Source: Megalopta genalis (Eukaryota; Arthropoda; Insecta; Hymenoptera; Halictidae). Taken from it: a stretch of 64,000 bases of DNA. The notes beneath the pieces were generated by a model. It saw only the letters and a program-made list of their open reading frames with translations, ran no database searches and was not told where the DNA came from. The stretch spans positions 6,583,616 to 6,647,615 of the forward strand of contig NC_135015.1 in assembly GCF_051020955.1 (NCBI RefSeq). Reading direction: 5' to 3'. Positions 1-10,330 of this stretch are shown here, piece after piece. Positions within the stretch are counted from its first letter, which is position 1. Each line of letters begins with the position of its first letter. Position numbers and translations under genes: made by a program.

Positions 1-25
1 AAAAAATCGGCCCATAGAGGGTTAA
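1..25. mobile_element. right end of a TTAA-flanked (piggyBac-like) element, cut by window edge
   Basis: The first 21 bases end in CATAGAGGG and are followed directly by TTAA (22-25). Read from the other strand this is TTAACCCTCTATG, the form expected of a piggyBac-like terminus (TTAA target followed by CCCT...). Only one end is inside the window, so the element's size and family cannot be judged. Confidence 0.35.
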
Positions 26-381
26 TACGAGAATTTCTTGCAATCGTACAGTAACCCTGTACATTACAATTAGTCCCGAAGAGTCGCGAAATCGCAAAGC
101 GCAGATATTCGACGTAATTATAAATGACTGTCCCAGTTTCCGAAACGGAACGCAAATTAACGCGCAAGGTACGTGAAGTTCGAATACACGCATCTATGAG
201 CGCGGTAACGGTTGCCACGATGTTACATGAGAGAAACGTGAAGTCCGAAAACACGACGAGTTATACTCTTTCCTCTCTCAGCTACATTCCCAAGGAAAAC
301 GTTCGAATGGATTGCTCTCCAAGCCACCGGAATAAAAGGCACTGAAGGCAAACGACTGAAGGTGCTCCGATCCAATTTTAA

Positions 382-1055
382 CACGTTCACTGCCGCGTCA
401 CCCGTATTCGGGTGACAGCAAAAGTTCTCATCAGGCCACGTCACCCGTAATTCGGGTGACGCTGATTTGACTACTTACAAAGGATTTCCGAAAATATTTC
501 GACAAATATTCTACAGGAGGTAATGAAACTATTGAATTCTTATAAAAATAGTTTATTAAAAAAATTATTCGCAGTGTATAACATTAAAACATTCTCTGCA
601 AAGTTGAGGTTGATCAAGACAGCTTGGATAAAAAGTTGTTTGTTTTTTCAGATATGTTCGTGCCTCTGATCGGTCCATTTCGTATCTTTTATTTGAACTG
701 TAGCTTCTTCAGTATCATCAACATTTCTTTCTTCTTCCATGACCAATTCTCGTAAAATCTCGTCAATAGTATCTTCATAACATTCATTATCACTAAGATT
801 ATATTTATCAGTATCCAAATCAGAATCTGACGATGTAATTTTATTTGTGCTTCTCCTTCCGGGCAATCCGATCTCTTTTCATTATTGAAAAAAGATAAGG
901 GCAGAGATTTTAAGTTATACCATTCGGTACTCGACAAAGATTCCAACTGTTCATGCAGGAACAGAAACAGATATGAATTAACAGCGCACGCTTCCTATAG
1001 CGGCACGGGTGGCCTGTAGGAGATTTTGTTGTAAATACGCGTGGCAGTTAACGTG
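382..1055 (-). mobile_element. piggyBac-like element, 674 bp, non-autonomous
   Basis: TTAA lies on both sides (378-381 and 1056-1059). The termini match as inverted repeats: CACGTTCACTGCCGCG at the left against CACGTTAACTGCCACG read inward from the right. TTAA target duplications are the hallmark of the piggyBac superfamily. Just inside the left end are two copies of a short palindrome, GTCACCCG...CGGGTGAC (about 397-415 and 441-460). The element is far shorter than the roughly 2.4 kb of a complete piggyBac and carries only an N-terminal transposase-like frame, so it is an internally deleted copy that would need a transposase supplied from elsewhere. Confidence 0.7.
648..866 (-). pseudogene. 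N-terminal fragment of a piggyBac-type transposase
   Basis: A 72-residue minus-strand frame inside the 382-1055 element. It begins MPGRRSTNK, then has a serine/aspartate-rich stretch (SSDSDLDTDKYNLSDNE) followed by an acidic helix-like segment (DEILRELVMEEE). Acidic, low-conservation N-termini of this kind are usual in piggyBac transposases. The roughly 500 residues that should follow, including the DDD catalytic region and the C-terminal cysteine-rich domain, are absent; the frame stops at 648 and AT-rich sequence runs to the element end. The orientation fits: the start lies nearest the 1055 terminus. The assignment rests on the TTAA/terminal-repeat context more than on the protein sequence, which has no diagnostic motif. 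Confidence 0.4.
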
Positions 1056-1424
1056 TTAAGGGTGGAAGTGAATTTTGACCGCCGATTGAGTGGACCGGAC
1101 CACCCTTTTGGGGTACGCACCCGCGCTCATAGGCCTTAAGAGCACTCCCCGAGGAAATTTTGAATTGATTATTCTTCATTTTATTTATTTCGAATTGCTT
1201 GCGCCGAGTATAGCCGAGTTTTCTTACCACTTTTAAATACATCAAACAATTTTTTCAAATATATATCGTCACTGCTCCTGGTGTACATCCTGCGAACCAA
1301 CTCTCTGTAATCTTGTTCCACAGGATTCGTCGATAATAGAAGATCCTTTCCTCTTGCGATCTACGTTACCGACATATTTGAACATTACCGTGTCGGCATA
1401 CTACCAGTTAACAGAATGTTCGAG

Positions 1425-1545
1425 TTATCATAGCACAGACGAAGTATAGGAGAAGATCTAGCAATCAATGTAAATTCTTGTCACCCACAAATGGAACTTC
1501 AGAAGCGCCATTACCATCATGGTATCGCGCTCATCCTTACCGATA
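1425..1545 (-). repeat. dispersed repeat, copy 1 (reverse orientation)
   Basis: Contains CACAGACGAAGTATAGGAG and then GTCACCCACAAATGGAACTTCAGAAG, both of which recur in reverse complement at 8270-8500. It is therefore a copy of the same dispersed family in the opposite orientation. Related pieces are at 7684-7760 and 31385-31690. Confidence 0.45.
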
Positions 1546-2429
1546 TTTTAGAGATTTAAGCTTCTAATCGAGTATTACATATACCACATTTCTATTTCGG
1601 CACGTTTTATAACTTGGAAGCTACAGATTCATACGACGCGTACAATCAATCTAGTCTTGTAAATTTTGAACTTCGAAATGTGTATGCAATGAAAGTAATT
1701 TACCGAAATAATTTTTGGAAACATGTGTGCTTCGAAAGTTTTGTTTTGTACCTCAAGTTCTGTTAGCTATCTTTGTTTAAACATGAGATAATAAAGCACA
1801 CGATAGAGTACTAAAAGATATCATGCGGAAAAGAAATTCTTAGAAATAATGAATTTATAAATAGAATATTTTTAATGTAACAATTCTTCGACATATACAT
1901 GTTATAAAAATCACTATGAATGTTTGACGTTATTAATTATTTCCATTAACAAATTAAATGGCAAAATAGCTAAGACCATGATTCACCGTATCTTTAACAA
2001 ACGGAATAATTAGAAATATTAAGAAACTAGAAATAATAAATTCATTAACAAAACAAATTTCGATAACCCATCGATTGCTTTGTGCAATTAAAATTCTTTT
2101 GTTTTTTAAAATCTTATTGGTATAGTTTATATAAAATTTGGATGCTATGTATGATCAGTATGTATAAATCAGTATGACTATTACTGATCTTTGGTCCCGT
2201 CCTGTGGTCAGTAATGGTCATCCTAGATCACCTAGATCACTTCTGGCGATCTTTCCAAATATATGTTTCCCTATTATTTCCCTATTATATGTTATTTAAA
2301 AGTTTTTTCATATTTTAGTTATTTACAGTAGTAATTCTGACATTAGCTCATGCTATCTTCTCTCAATGTAAACGAATCTTCTTTTCTTTCTAATTTTAAT
2401 CATATGCTTCAATTTCTCCTAAAATCAAA

Positions 2430-2720
2430 TTTTAGTTCGGCAACGCATTTATTCGAGGTAGTAAAAGTTATTCCAAGATTTATTCGAAGCCATCGAATAA
2501 AGATACAGATAAGAGATGAAAATTTTATTCGGCTTTACGAATAAAAAAGTATCTTTATTCATCGGATAAATTCTCGTTGAATGAAATTATTTATTCGACA
2601 CTCGTGGAATAAAAATACTTTTTTATTCGAATTTTCGAGTAACGAATAACATTTATTTTATCTCTTATTCATTATTCGAAATTTTTATTTAAATAAACAT
2701 TTTGCCCAACTCTGTACTCA
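2430..2720. repeat. degenerate TTATTCG/CGAATAA-rich stretch
   Basis: AT-rich sequence in which TTATTCG or its complement CGAATAA recurs about a dozen times at irregular spacing. It is low-complexity, and no frame looks coding. Confidence 0.4.
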
Positions 2721-2914
2721 ACGGGTAAGAGTAACGTAAGGTAGTTTTAAATAAGTTAAGTTCACCATTGTTACGCATATTCCGAATTGCTGCCTCAGCG
2801 TCACTTTGTTTTGTTTCTTAACTCTGACTAACAAGCTGCAATCTAACTACAGTAAAATCTCTCCGATTGTCGCTGGGTCCGTTCGGAATGTTATTCGGAA
2901 TATTTCTTGAATAT

Positions 2915-3030
2915 AGTTCTATTTGAAGAATTTATTCGAACGGAGATCTATTCGAAGAATTTATTCGAATCACGTTTCATTCAAAGAATTTATTCGCATC
3001 GAGTTTTATTTGCAGAAGTTATTCGGATAA
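2915..3030. repeat. 29-bp tandem repeat, four copies
   Basis: Units begin at 2915, 2944, 2973 and 3002, an exact 29-base period. Each has the form AGTTCTATTTGAAGAATTTA then TTCGAA, with a few substitutions per copy. The block is continuous with the TTATTCG-rich sequence on either side and probably arose from it by local expansion. Confidence 0.6.
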
Positions 3031-3128
3031 TTTGATCGGATAATTCGGGTAATTCTCGAATAATTCAATAATTCAATATCATTCAATGTAATATTATACA
3101 TATAATTCACGCACAACGGCATACATAT

Positions 3129-3420
3129 TGTTACGGCGACTTGTCCAAATCAAGTCGCTGTAATGAGAAACTGCCCTGTTGTGAGCAACTCCTTAAAGAA
3201 AAATAGAAGAGAGGGGTTGCCACGGAGGTGTTTTATCAACGGACAATCGAGGAGTCGGGATCGGACCGTCGAGCGATCAACACCATCTAATTCAAAGATC
3301 TCTAACATAATTGAATTTAGTTGTATTATAGTTTATGTATTCTATTGTAAATAAAATGCCGCGACGCGAGAGAAGTGCAGTAATTCGCAACAATATAATG
3401 CACTCGCAACGTCACTCACA
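3129..3420 (+). repeat. possible solo LTR or LTR-like block
   Basis: Opens with TGTTACGG and contains a palindrome close to that end (TTACGGCGACTTG at 3131-3143 against CAAGTCGCTGTAA at 3151-3163). It has an AATAAA at 3350-3355, and a CA occurs at about 3419-3420. TG...CA ends with an internal polyadenylation signal would fit a retrotransposon LTR. No target-site duplication, primer-binding site or polyprotein could be found, so this is a weak call. Confidence 0.25.
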
Positions 3421-3439
3421 GGACCGTTATAAATATTAA

Positions 3440-3721
3440 CCCGAGAAAGATAACCTACGTCGCAGAGGCGCCTGCGAAGACTGTTGATTTTTGTTAATTT
3501 TTCATAGAGGTCTAGTGATTTAAGTTTAAAATTACTTAAAATATAAAAAAATATAATATAAATGCATTTTATTTTTACAATAATGCCAAACCTTTAAAAT
3601 GACTAGATTAACTTAAATAAATATCCATTGTTAGTATAAAATTGACGCCTTAGAAAAGCATGCGCCTCTGAAGCGTATGGTTATCTTTTACGTACGTTGT
3701 CATATGGTTATCTTTCTAGGG
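3440..3721. mobile_element. piggyBac-type miniature element, 282 bp
   Basis: Flanked by TTAA at 3436-3439 and 3722-3725. The left terminus reads CCCGAGAAAGATAACC; the right, read inward, CCCTAGAAAGATAACC. That is a 16-bp inverted repeat with one mismatch. The CCCTAGAAAGATA form closely resembles the canonical terminal repeat of the founding moth piggyBac element. Subterminal sequence near the right end also carries an AAATTGACGC...GCATGCG pattern like that element's inner repeat. There is no coding capacity, so it is a MITE that would be mobilised in trans. Confidence 0.8.
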
Positions 3722-3782
3722 TTAAGAAGCCCGAAAGAATAACATAGATACGCAATTCAAATCCGCTTCTAATCCGGGCTTC

Positions 3783-3930
3783 GTCACGTCTCGAAGGAAA
3801 AAATTGTTATGGTTGTATGACTGACTCGAGATCGTACGTTACCCTAATTGCTTCGACTGTAATACGCACTAGGATTTCGAAAACGTAACACGGTAACTCG
3901 AAGGTCAGGATTTGATTAACGTCATCCAAG
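3783..3930 (+). repeat. diverged direct repeat, left copy
   Basis: Aligns by eye to 5011-5172. Shared blocks include GTCTCG(A)AGGAAAAAATTGTT, TCGAAAACGTAA/TCGGAAACGTAA and AATTTGATTA or GATTTGATTA. The two copies bracket about 1.1 kb of tandem repeats. Confidence 0.4.
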
Positions 3931-4159
3931 GAGAGGGAACGCGACCGCTAGTTCGACATTGCATCCATTCATTCGAGTGTCAGTCATGGGTCGCGAAGGG
4001 TGGGTTTTATCGTCGGTCGCTCCGCAGAACGTCTCGGTGTTCGGAAAATTTTATTCATGGGGTATTATATCGTTTAGACGCTCGGTCGCTGTATATAACC
4101 ATCGACTTCGGTTGTCGCGTATTCGGCTGGGTTATAATATTATATTTTTATTATCATTT

Positions 4160-4400
4160 TTCTCGAAATCGACGAAGCTTGAGGTCGCGATTGACATCGC
4201 GTTTGGGATCGCGTTTGGGATCGTATTATTGAAATCGCGTTTGTGATCACACTACATTGAGATCGTGCTATTGAAATCGCGTGTTTGAGATCGCGCTATA
4301 TTGAGATCGCGATATTGAGATTGCGTTTGAGATCGCGCTTTTGAGATCGCGCTGAAGAAAGATCGCGCTTGGGATCGCACTGAAGAAAGATCGCGCTTGG
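4160..4400. repeat. GATCGCG-rich degenerate minisatellite
   Basis: About fifteen copies of a 12-20-bp unit around GATCGCGCTTTTGA, with variants (GATCGTGCT, AATCGCGTTT). The sequence is low-complexity; no coding meaning is seen. Confidence 0.6.
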
Positions 4401-4862
4401 GATCGGGCCCATGAGTCGTCGATCAAGAATTATGAATCGCGTTTAATGCAATCCGTGGTGACATATCCGTTTCCGATCGCGTCTGCTAGATAGGGCATTT
4501 TATTCGACCCGCGCTGAGCGAAGCCAAGCCGAGCTTACCTAGTCGATGCAAAGCCAAGCGAGCAAAGCCGAACTGAGCAAAGCCGTGCCGAGCTGAGCGA
4601 AGCCGGGTCGAACGCGCTTCAGATCGCGCTGAAGATCGCGCTTGGGATCGGGCCCATGAATCGTCGTTCGACAATTAGGAATCGCGTTCAACGCAATCCG
4701 TGGTGACATATCCGTATCCGATCGCGTCTGCTAGATAGGGCATTTTATTCGACCCGCGCTGAGCGAAGCCAAGCCGAGCTTACCTAGTCGATGCAAAGCC
4801 AAGCGAGCAAAGCCGAACTGAGCAAAGCCGTGCCGAGCTGAGCGAAGCCACAGTCGAACGCG
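4401..4862. repeat. 245-bp tandem duplication, near identical
   Basis: The unit starting GATCGGGCCCATGA at 4401 recurs at 4646, an offset of 245 bases. The two copies differ at only a handful of positions over more than 210 bases, so the duplication is recent. Each unit holds a run of GCCAAGC, GCCGAGC and GCAAAGC words related to the pentamer array at 54.99-55.46 kb. The small minus-strand frame at 4486-4674 is a product of the repeat. Confidence 0.75.
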
Positions 4863-4864
4863 CT

Positions 4865-4990
4865 TGAAATCGTGCTTGAGATCGTGCTTGAAATCGTGCT
4901 TAGATCGCTCTCAATTCCGCTCTCAATTCCGCTCTCAATTCCGCTCTCAATTCCATGTTTAATTTCGCGCTTGGGATCGCGCCCATGATT
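4865..4990. repeat. short tandem repeats (GAAATCGTGCTT and 12-bp CGCTCTCAATTC)
   Basis: Three copies of a GA(A/G)ATCGTGCTT-type unit are followed by four uninterrupted copies of a 12-bp CGCTCTCAATTC unit at about 4910-4953. Confidence 0.6.
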
Positions 4991-5010
4991 CGTAAAGGAG
5001 CAGCGGTTTT

Positions 5011-5172
5011 CGACATGTCTCGAGGAAAAAATTGTTGTTGCATTCTTCGCGCCGACACGACGTCACACGCCAGCCTAATTAACTCGACGCAATTGTGATA
5101 CGTCGCGAGAATTTCGGAAACGTAATTCGCGGTATATCGAACGTCAGAATTTGATTACGAGTCGTCCTGGTG
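5011..5172 (+). repeat. diverged direct repeat, right copy
   Basis: Partner of 3783-3930 in the same orientation (see that entry). Identity is moderate, so the duplication is much older than the 245-bp one lying between the copies. Confidence 0.4.
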
Positions 5173-5550
5173 ATTACATCAACGGTTCATCGATTCATCG
5201 CGTTTCCATTTAGAGTCACGGTTTGTATTTAGAGCCACGGTTTCCATTTAGCGTTGCGCACAGAAAAATGAAAGTGCACGGGAGTTCTACATTTTTAATG
5301 AGATATAAATTAGCGTCGCGATACATAATGCAGTGATCGCGTTTGCTTTGGGACAGCTATGTATGTTCCTTAAAATAGCGTTGTGCAAGCACGGTCCACT
5401 CGCGCGTTTGTTTTTGCAAATATATATCGAGTGGACCACCGTTTATTCAATGTGATTGCATTTTTTGCTTTATGTTCCAGAGTTATAACGTACTTTCCTT
5501 GATCTGTCAAGGTTAAGATGCACAATGTTGACGGGTCATAGGAGGAAGTC

Positions 5551-6055
5551 TTACTTACACGCCTGGCGGATTCAAAATCGGTGTGAGGTTTGAAAGAATT
5601 TATTTCTGAATAAATATTTAATATTTTCAGGAGAAATATTTTCAAATGAAAGCGAGATTTTTTGACGATGGATACGTAACGATGATTTTTAGGATTTCAA
5701 AGGAGATTCTTTTACCTAATAGAAGGGATACCTCGTATAGGTATATGGCATAATTTGTGGAAGGACATTTATGGAAAGTTATTGGTACTAATTGCGAGGA
5801 TGAACCACACTTACTCGTCAAGCGGATTGAAAACCAGTGTGAGGTCTGAACAAACCTATTTCTTAATAAATATTTAATTTTTCCAGGACAAATATTTTCA
5901 GAACAAATATTTTCAAACGACAATAAAGTTTGATAATGGTACGTATTGATAACCTTTAGGATTTCAGAGGAACTTCTTTCAGATATATCACATAATTTGT
6001 GAAAGGGCAAATTTAGAAAGGTATTGATATTAATCTCAATGATAGTGAGTTTAAT
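5551..6055. repeat. 260-bp tandem duplication, diverged
   Basis: TTACT...GCGGATT.AAAA.C..TGTGAGGT.TGA begins at 5551 and again at 5811. Recognisable matching blocks follow throughout the unit (AATAAATATTTAAT, ATTTTCAAA, TAGGATTTCA, CATAATTTGTG). A 166-residue minus-strand frame across it contains the repeat twice and starts in the GAT microsatellite, so it is not treated as a gene. Confidence 0.6.
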
Positions 6056-6087
6056 CTCTGTTTCAGATTTGTAAAAATGAAATGGAA

Positions 6088-6124
<37 letters not shown>
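6088..6124. repeat. (ATG)n/(GAT)n microsatellite
   Basis: About twelve uninterrupted ATG triplets. Confidence 0.95.
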
Positions 6125-6125
<1 letters not shown>

Positions 6126-6237
6126 AGAAGGATGCCACCCAATTTAACCGAAGGAATATGAGTCTTGTTGGATTTTCATTGAGAGATATCATTCAGAGAT
6201 GACGTCTAATTCAACGTACTGGAAAATTACTTACCTA

Positions 6238-6560
6238 TTAAGGCGTTAGTTTTTAAGGCGTTAGTTATTAAGGGGTAGTTGTTAAGGTGTTAGTTATTAA
6301 GTCGTTATTTATTAAGGGGTACTTGTTAAGGTGTTAGTTATTAAGTCGTTATTTATTAAGGTGTAGTTATTAAGGCGTTAATTATTAAGTCGTTATTTAT
6401 TAAGGGGTAATTATTAATGGGTAATTATTAACGCTAGTTATTAAGGGGTAATTATTAAGTCGTTATTTATTAAGGGCTAATTATTAAGTCGTTATTTATT
6501 AAGGGGTAATTGTTAAGGCTTTAGTTATTAAGTCATTATTTATTAAGACTTCAGTTAATA
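6238..6560. repeat. TTAAG-rich minisatellite
   Basis: Some twenty tandem, imperfect copies of a 15-20-bp unit built on TTATTAAGGGGTAAT, TTAAGTCGTTATT and TTAAGGCGTTAG. Higher-order arrangement is visible: GTCGTTATTTATTAAGGGG recurs several times. There are no coding frames. Confidence 0.8.
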
Positions 6561-7503
6561 AGTAAAACTTGTTGTTGTAAGGAAGGGGTTCATAACGGAT
6601 TCTGGTTTCGTTCTGACTTCCTTTCGGGTCTCCAGTCACAGCAACTTCCACGTGGTGAGACTCGGGCAATCGATGTAATTTTCTATTTCCAGTCGGTTAT
6701 AAATCGAAAGAAACCTCGATCGTTCTATAACAGATTCGAAATCTATAATTACACCGAGCTAATGGCTGTGAAGCAGAGCTGGAGAAAAATAGATTTTTTA
6801 AAATAATAAATAGATCAGAATTCAATAAATAATAGTCATACATATGAAAATATCATTTCAAATATACTTAACTACATAATATCCAAATGTAATTAACATG
6901 TCCGAAAAAGTTTACTTGTCAAATTCTATATTACATCGGGAGATAGAAGTATTTATTGATCCATTCGTCTATTTATTATTCCAAAAATCTATTTTTCCTC
7001 GTTCAATATTTCTCCCCTTAATATTTTTTTCAAATAAACGGTTTAAATGCGAATGAAGATGTAACATTGTAATATGTACACCTTGCATAAAAATTTCATA
7101 TGGTACACATGAGGTGTCATGCACACCAGAAAATTAAAACGACGGTCACGGTTATACTACATATTATTTCGGGTCCGAAAAATTAGTAAATATTCTTCAG
7201 ACGTTCTAAAGTAGAGGTGAACAGCGTTTTTCTTAAAAATATCACTGTTACGTAGTAAAAAAAAGAATCCGGAAAGTTCTTGCTTCATGATTTGTTCAAT
7301 ACTTCGAACGCGGCTCGAATCCGTCCCGACCATCTGTCAAAGCCTCGTGCTGCGGGCTCTCGAACTTCGCGCCGTCACCTCTCATTGGTCAGTGTTTTCC
7401 GTTAATAACTCGTAAACAAAGCCGCAGATCGCATTTTCGCAAAGGAAAAAGTTACTTCAAATGACCTCAGCTAACCCTCATTTTCGGCTGTTAAAATAAT
7501 TGT

Positions 7504-7517
7504 GGAACACCCTGTAT
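7504..7517. mobile_element. possible terminus of a DNA transposon
   Basis: GAACACCCTGTATA is the kind of terminal sequence (read inward TATACAGGGTGTTC) widely seen at ends of insect Tc1/mariner-like repeats. Sequence leftwards to about 7200 may belong to the same element. No partner end or target duplication was identified. Confidence 0.3.
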
Positions 7518-7821
7518 ATCGATTTAATGGCTGTCAAGTACATTTTTCAAATACATCTTCCATGAGAAATTTTAATAACGCATAATAACAATGTCCAAAT
7601 TGAATACAACCGTATAACTTATTTACCCTACCAAATCTTTTAATGTTCACAATACAATCAGTTCACTACTATTACTATTACGGACATTTAAATCACAGAT
7701 GAAGTATAGAAGTAGATCTTGTACTCACCACATTTTTGTCTCCCACGAAAATAGGACACTAGGACACTTACTGTTTCCGTGTCACACAAAATATGAATTA
7801 TAAATATGGAAATCTCATTTG

Positions 7822-8055
7822 AGCCGTTTATTTTGAAAGTGGCATAAGTCACTTTGTTTTTAAGTCGATATATTTAAGGGTTCGCGTTTTAGCACGTTTA
7901 AAAATATGGATGCTAATTTTCGAGAAGATTTACTTATATTTGTTATCTCAGGATACTGATATTTTTCTCAGTATAAATAATTTCGTATAAACATTAAAAA
8001 ATCACCACTTTTCATTACGGTAAAGTGACTTATGCCACTTTCAAAATAAACGGCT
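7822..8055. mobile_element. 234-bp inverted-repeat element with 6-bp target duplication
   Basis: Begins AGCCGTTTATTTTGAAAGTG and ends with the exact complement. The inverted repeats are about 35 bp, continuing through GCATAAGTCACTTT without mismatch. CATTTG stands immediately outside both ends (7816-7821 and 8056-8061). The interior is AT-rich and non-coding. The perfect termini suggest recent insertion. A 6-bp duplication does not point clearly to one superfamily. Confidence 0.75.
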
Positions 8056-8264
8056 CATTTGTAGGTTACATATATCCTACCAGAATACCCAATTTTATTT
8101 CTACACTGTGTGAAATAAATTAAATTGTTGTTAAATTTATATTTCTGGTTTCATCGTTTCAATACGTGGCTTCCAAATCATAAAACGTATCGATATGCAA
8201 ATAAGGTATACAGAATACTCGGTTCTCACTAAGAAGTTTAAATAACAGTGAGTTTATCGGTAAC

Positions 8265-8510
8265 AATAAGTGAGACACGGAAATGGTAATGGGACTTCTG
8301 AAGCCCCATTTTTGGGTGACAAAATAATACATTGGATGTCAGGTCTACTCCTATACTTCGTCTGTGATATCCATTGGGCAGCAGGTGTACGCTTATACGT
8401 GGTCTATAATAATACATTGAATGTCGCATTTTCTCCTATACCTCGTCTGTGATAATAGATTAGATGTCAGATCTACTCCTATACCTCGTCTGTGCTGGAA
8501 GCTCTATGGT
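8265..8510 (+). repeat. dispersed repeat with internal 43-bp tandem units
   Basis: The word TCCTATAC(C/T)TCGTCTGTG occurs three times here. The last two copies, at about 8433 and 8476, give a 43-base period, and a shorter variant lies near 8385. Upstream is GGGACTTCTGAAGCCCCATTT then GGGTGAC, found reversed at 1486-1530. Variants recur at 31385-31690. This is probably a non-coding transposon fragment family. Confidence 0.5.
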
Positions 8511-8519
8511 TTGAGCTTG

Positions 8520-10330
8520 AATTTAGTTTATGATACAGAGGTTGTGTCCTATACTGCTGTTGGTAATATGGAATTTACCGACTGTCGGTAACACAGAAGC
8601 ACGAATTTTTTCACGACGAAACGCAGCTCATCAATCCACGTCCGACATAATTCCCTAATCGCCTCAATTACATTAATCATGCGATTCTCTATTTGTATCA
8701 TCCACATCATTCTAATACCTTGTTGTCATCAATTAATATTCCAGATCAAAGATTATTTTGTTGCAGATTGATAACAGAGATTCAATTGTTATGCTGAGCA
8801 TTTTTATTTAGCAATAAATAATATTTAGTTTTACGTAAGAATCACTCACACTTAAATTCGTTTGCAGAAATCCTGTAATGACTGTCGAACGTGTCACATA
8901 AACGTGTCACAGAAACATAAACGCATCTTTTAACGATGACACGTTAATGGTTTTTGGTCAACCAAATATTTGCGAATATTTCTGGAACACTAAACGTAAC
9001 GACCATATTACATGGTTATAGGAAATTCCTTTCCTCTCCAATTACGCGGTTCAAACTTTGCAAACTTCGTCGGCGAATCTCGGGTGGGAACAGGTTTGAA
9101 ACTCCTCGAGAAACTTTAAAAATCGTTATTTTACAGAGAAGCCGAAGCTTCCCCTACAGAGTTACGTGAATCCCTCTTCATGACTCGCTGTCGGATAAAA
9201 TAGAACGGAAAGGAAACAAAAGAGCAGCCATACACCAACAAGAAAAAGTTTTTCAATCAGCCAAAATAGATTTTCTAGCGTGTGTTTAACGTTATGTAAA
9301 GTACAATACACGCTGTCCTCCGTAACGATGCAAATTCTGTCTTTCTTAGCAGATAAAACAACAATGCGCAGGCAGCACCATTGTTCTAAACTTCAATCCA
9401 CAACTAATTGACCGTTTTTGCAATTGAAATATTGTCTGCATCAATTACATGTAACAATAGCTAGGTAAATATGTCTTCCTTTCATTAACAGTTTCAACAA
9501 ATTGTAATTTTTCTAAACGTCCCACCGTATGTATCAAATCCGGTGTTTATTTAAAATCAATAATACCTGCAAATTGGAATTTAATTAATTATAGCAAATC
9601 GTAGCGCAGATTGTACAAAAAAATTGTATACAAATTTCGCTCTCGTTCCTAGCTCACAGATTTGAACTGGTATCGACATTTACACGAGTAACAACAAAGC
9701 TCCACGTGCCAAATGATCGATAAAAAAAAGCGACCGGGGTAAAAAGTAAAACGTCAGCAATTTATGCGGCCACAATGGTTCCACTTTACGCTTCTCGTCA
9801 AAACCCATTTTTCCACGTTCAAAAGATAATTTGCTCGCTGTTCGGTTCACTTATTTCATTTGACGCTACAAACAATTAAAACTTCGCAATCTCGCGGAAA
9901 TTGTCTGCATCACAAGTAATTAGAACGTAATCGCCTTCCAGGGGCGAAAGTTATCGAAGATAATTCTTAAAAGCGGCCGCGATTTTTCAGCTGAATTGCG
10001 TCGGGTTACAATCGCGATGTAACAATGATCGCTGTGAATGATAAATAGAAATGTATGCATATTTTATCAATATAAATTGCATTCGCGAGTCATTAATTCA
10101 AACTGTCCGCGTTTATGAAGGGACGTTCCAGCGTCTAACTGCTGATAAATGCTGGCCATTTAATTTAAGAATATATCCGGTGCACCAAGCTTTTTAAAAT
10201 TTCTCTTTGATCATATTTAAAGCGGGCACCTGCACAAACTTCAGAACTTATCGTAAAACGGCAAAAAATCTGAATATTACATTTCATTTGCTACAACCGC
10301 TCCTGCCTAAAATGTTCGTATCATTAACAG
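8520..10330. other. AT-rich stretch without recognisable features
   Basis: I see no gene, splice-framed exon, terminal repeat or tandem array here. The 71-codon frame at 8954-9169 has no protein-like features. Confidence 0.4.

Noticed and set aside
5642..6142. Minus-strand frame of 166 codons with a poly-serine start
   Set aside because: The start is the GAT microsatellite and the remainder translates a 260-bp tandem duplication.
6238..6560. Telomere-like repeat (TTAAGGGG resembling TTAGG)
   Set aside because: Units are irregular, 15-20 bp long and interspersed with other words; there is no run of the insect telomere pentamer.
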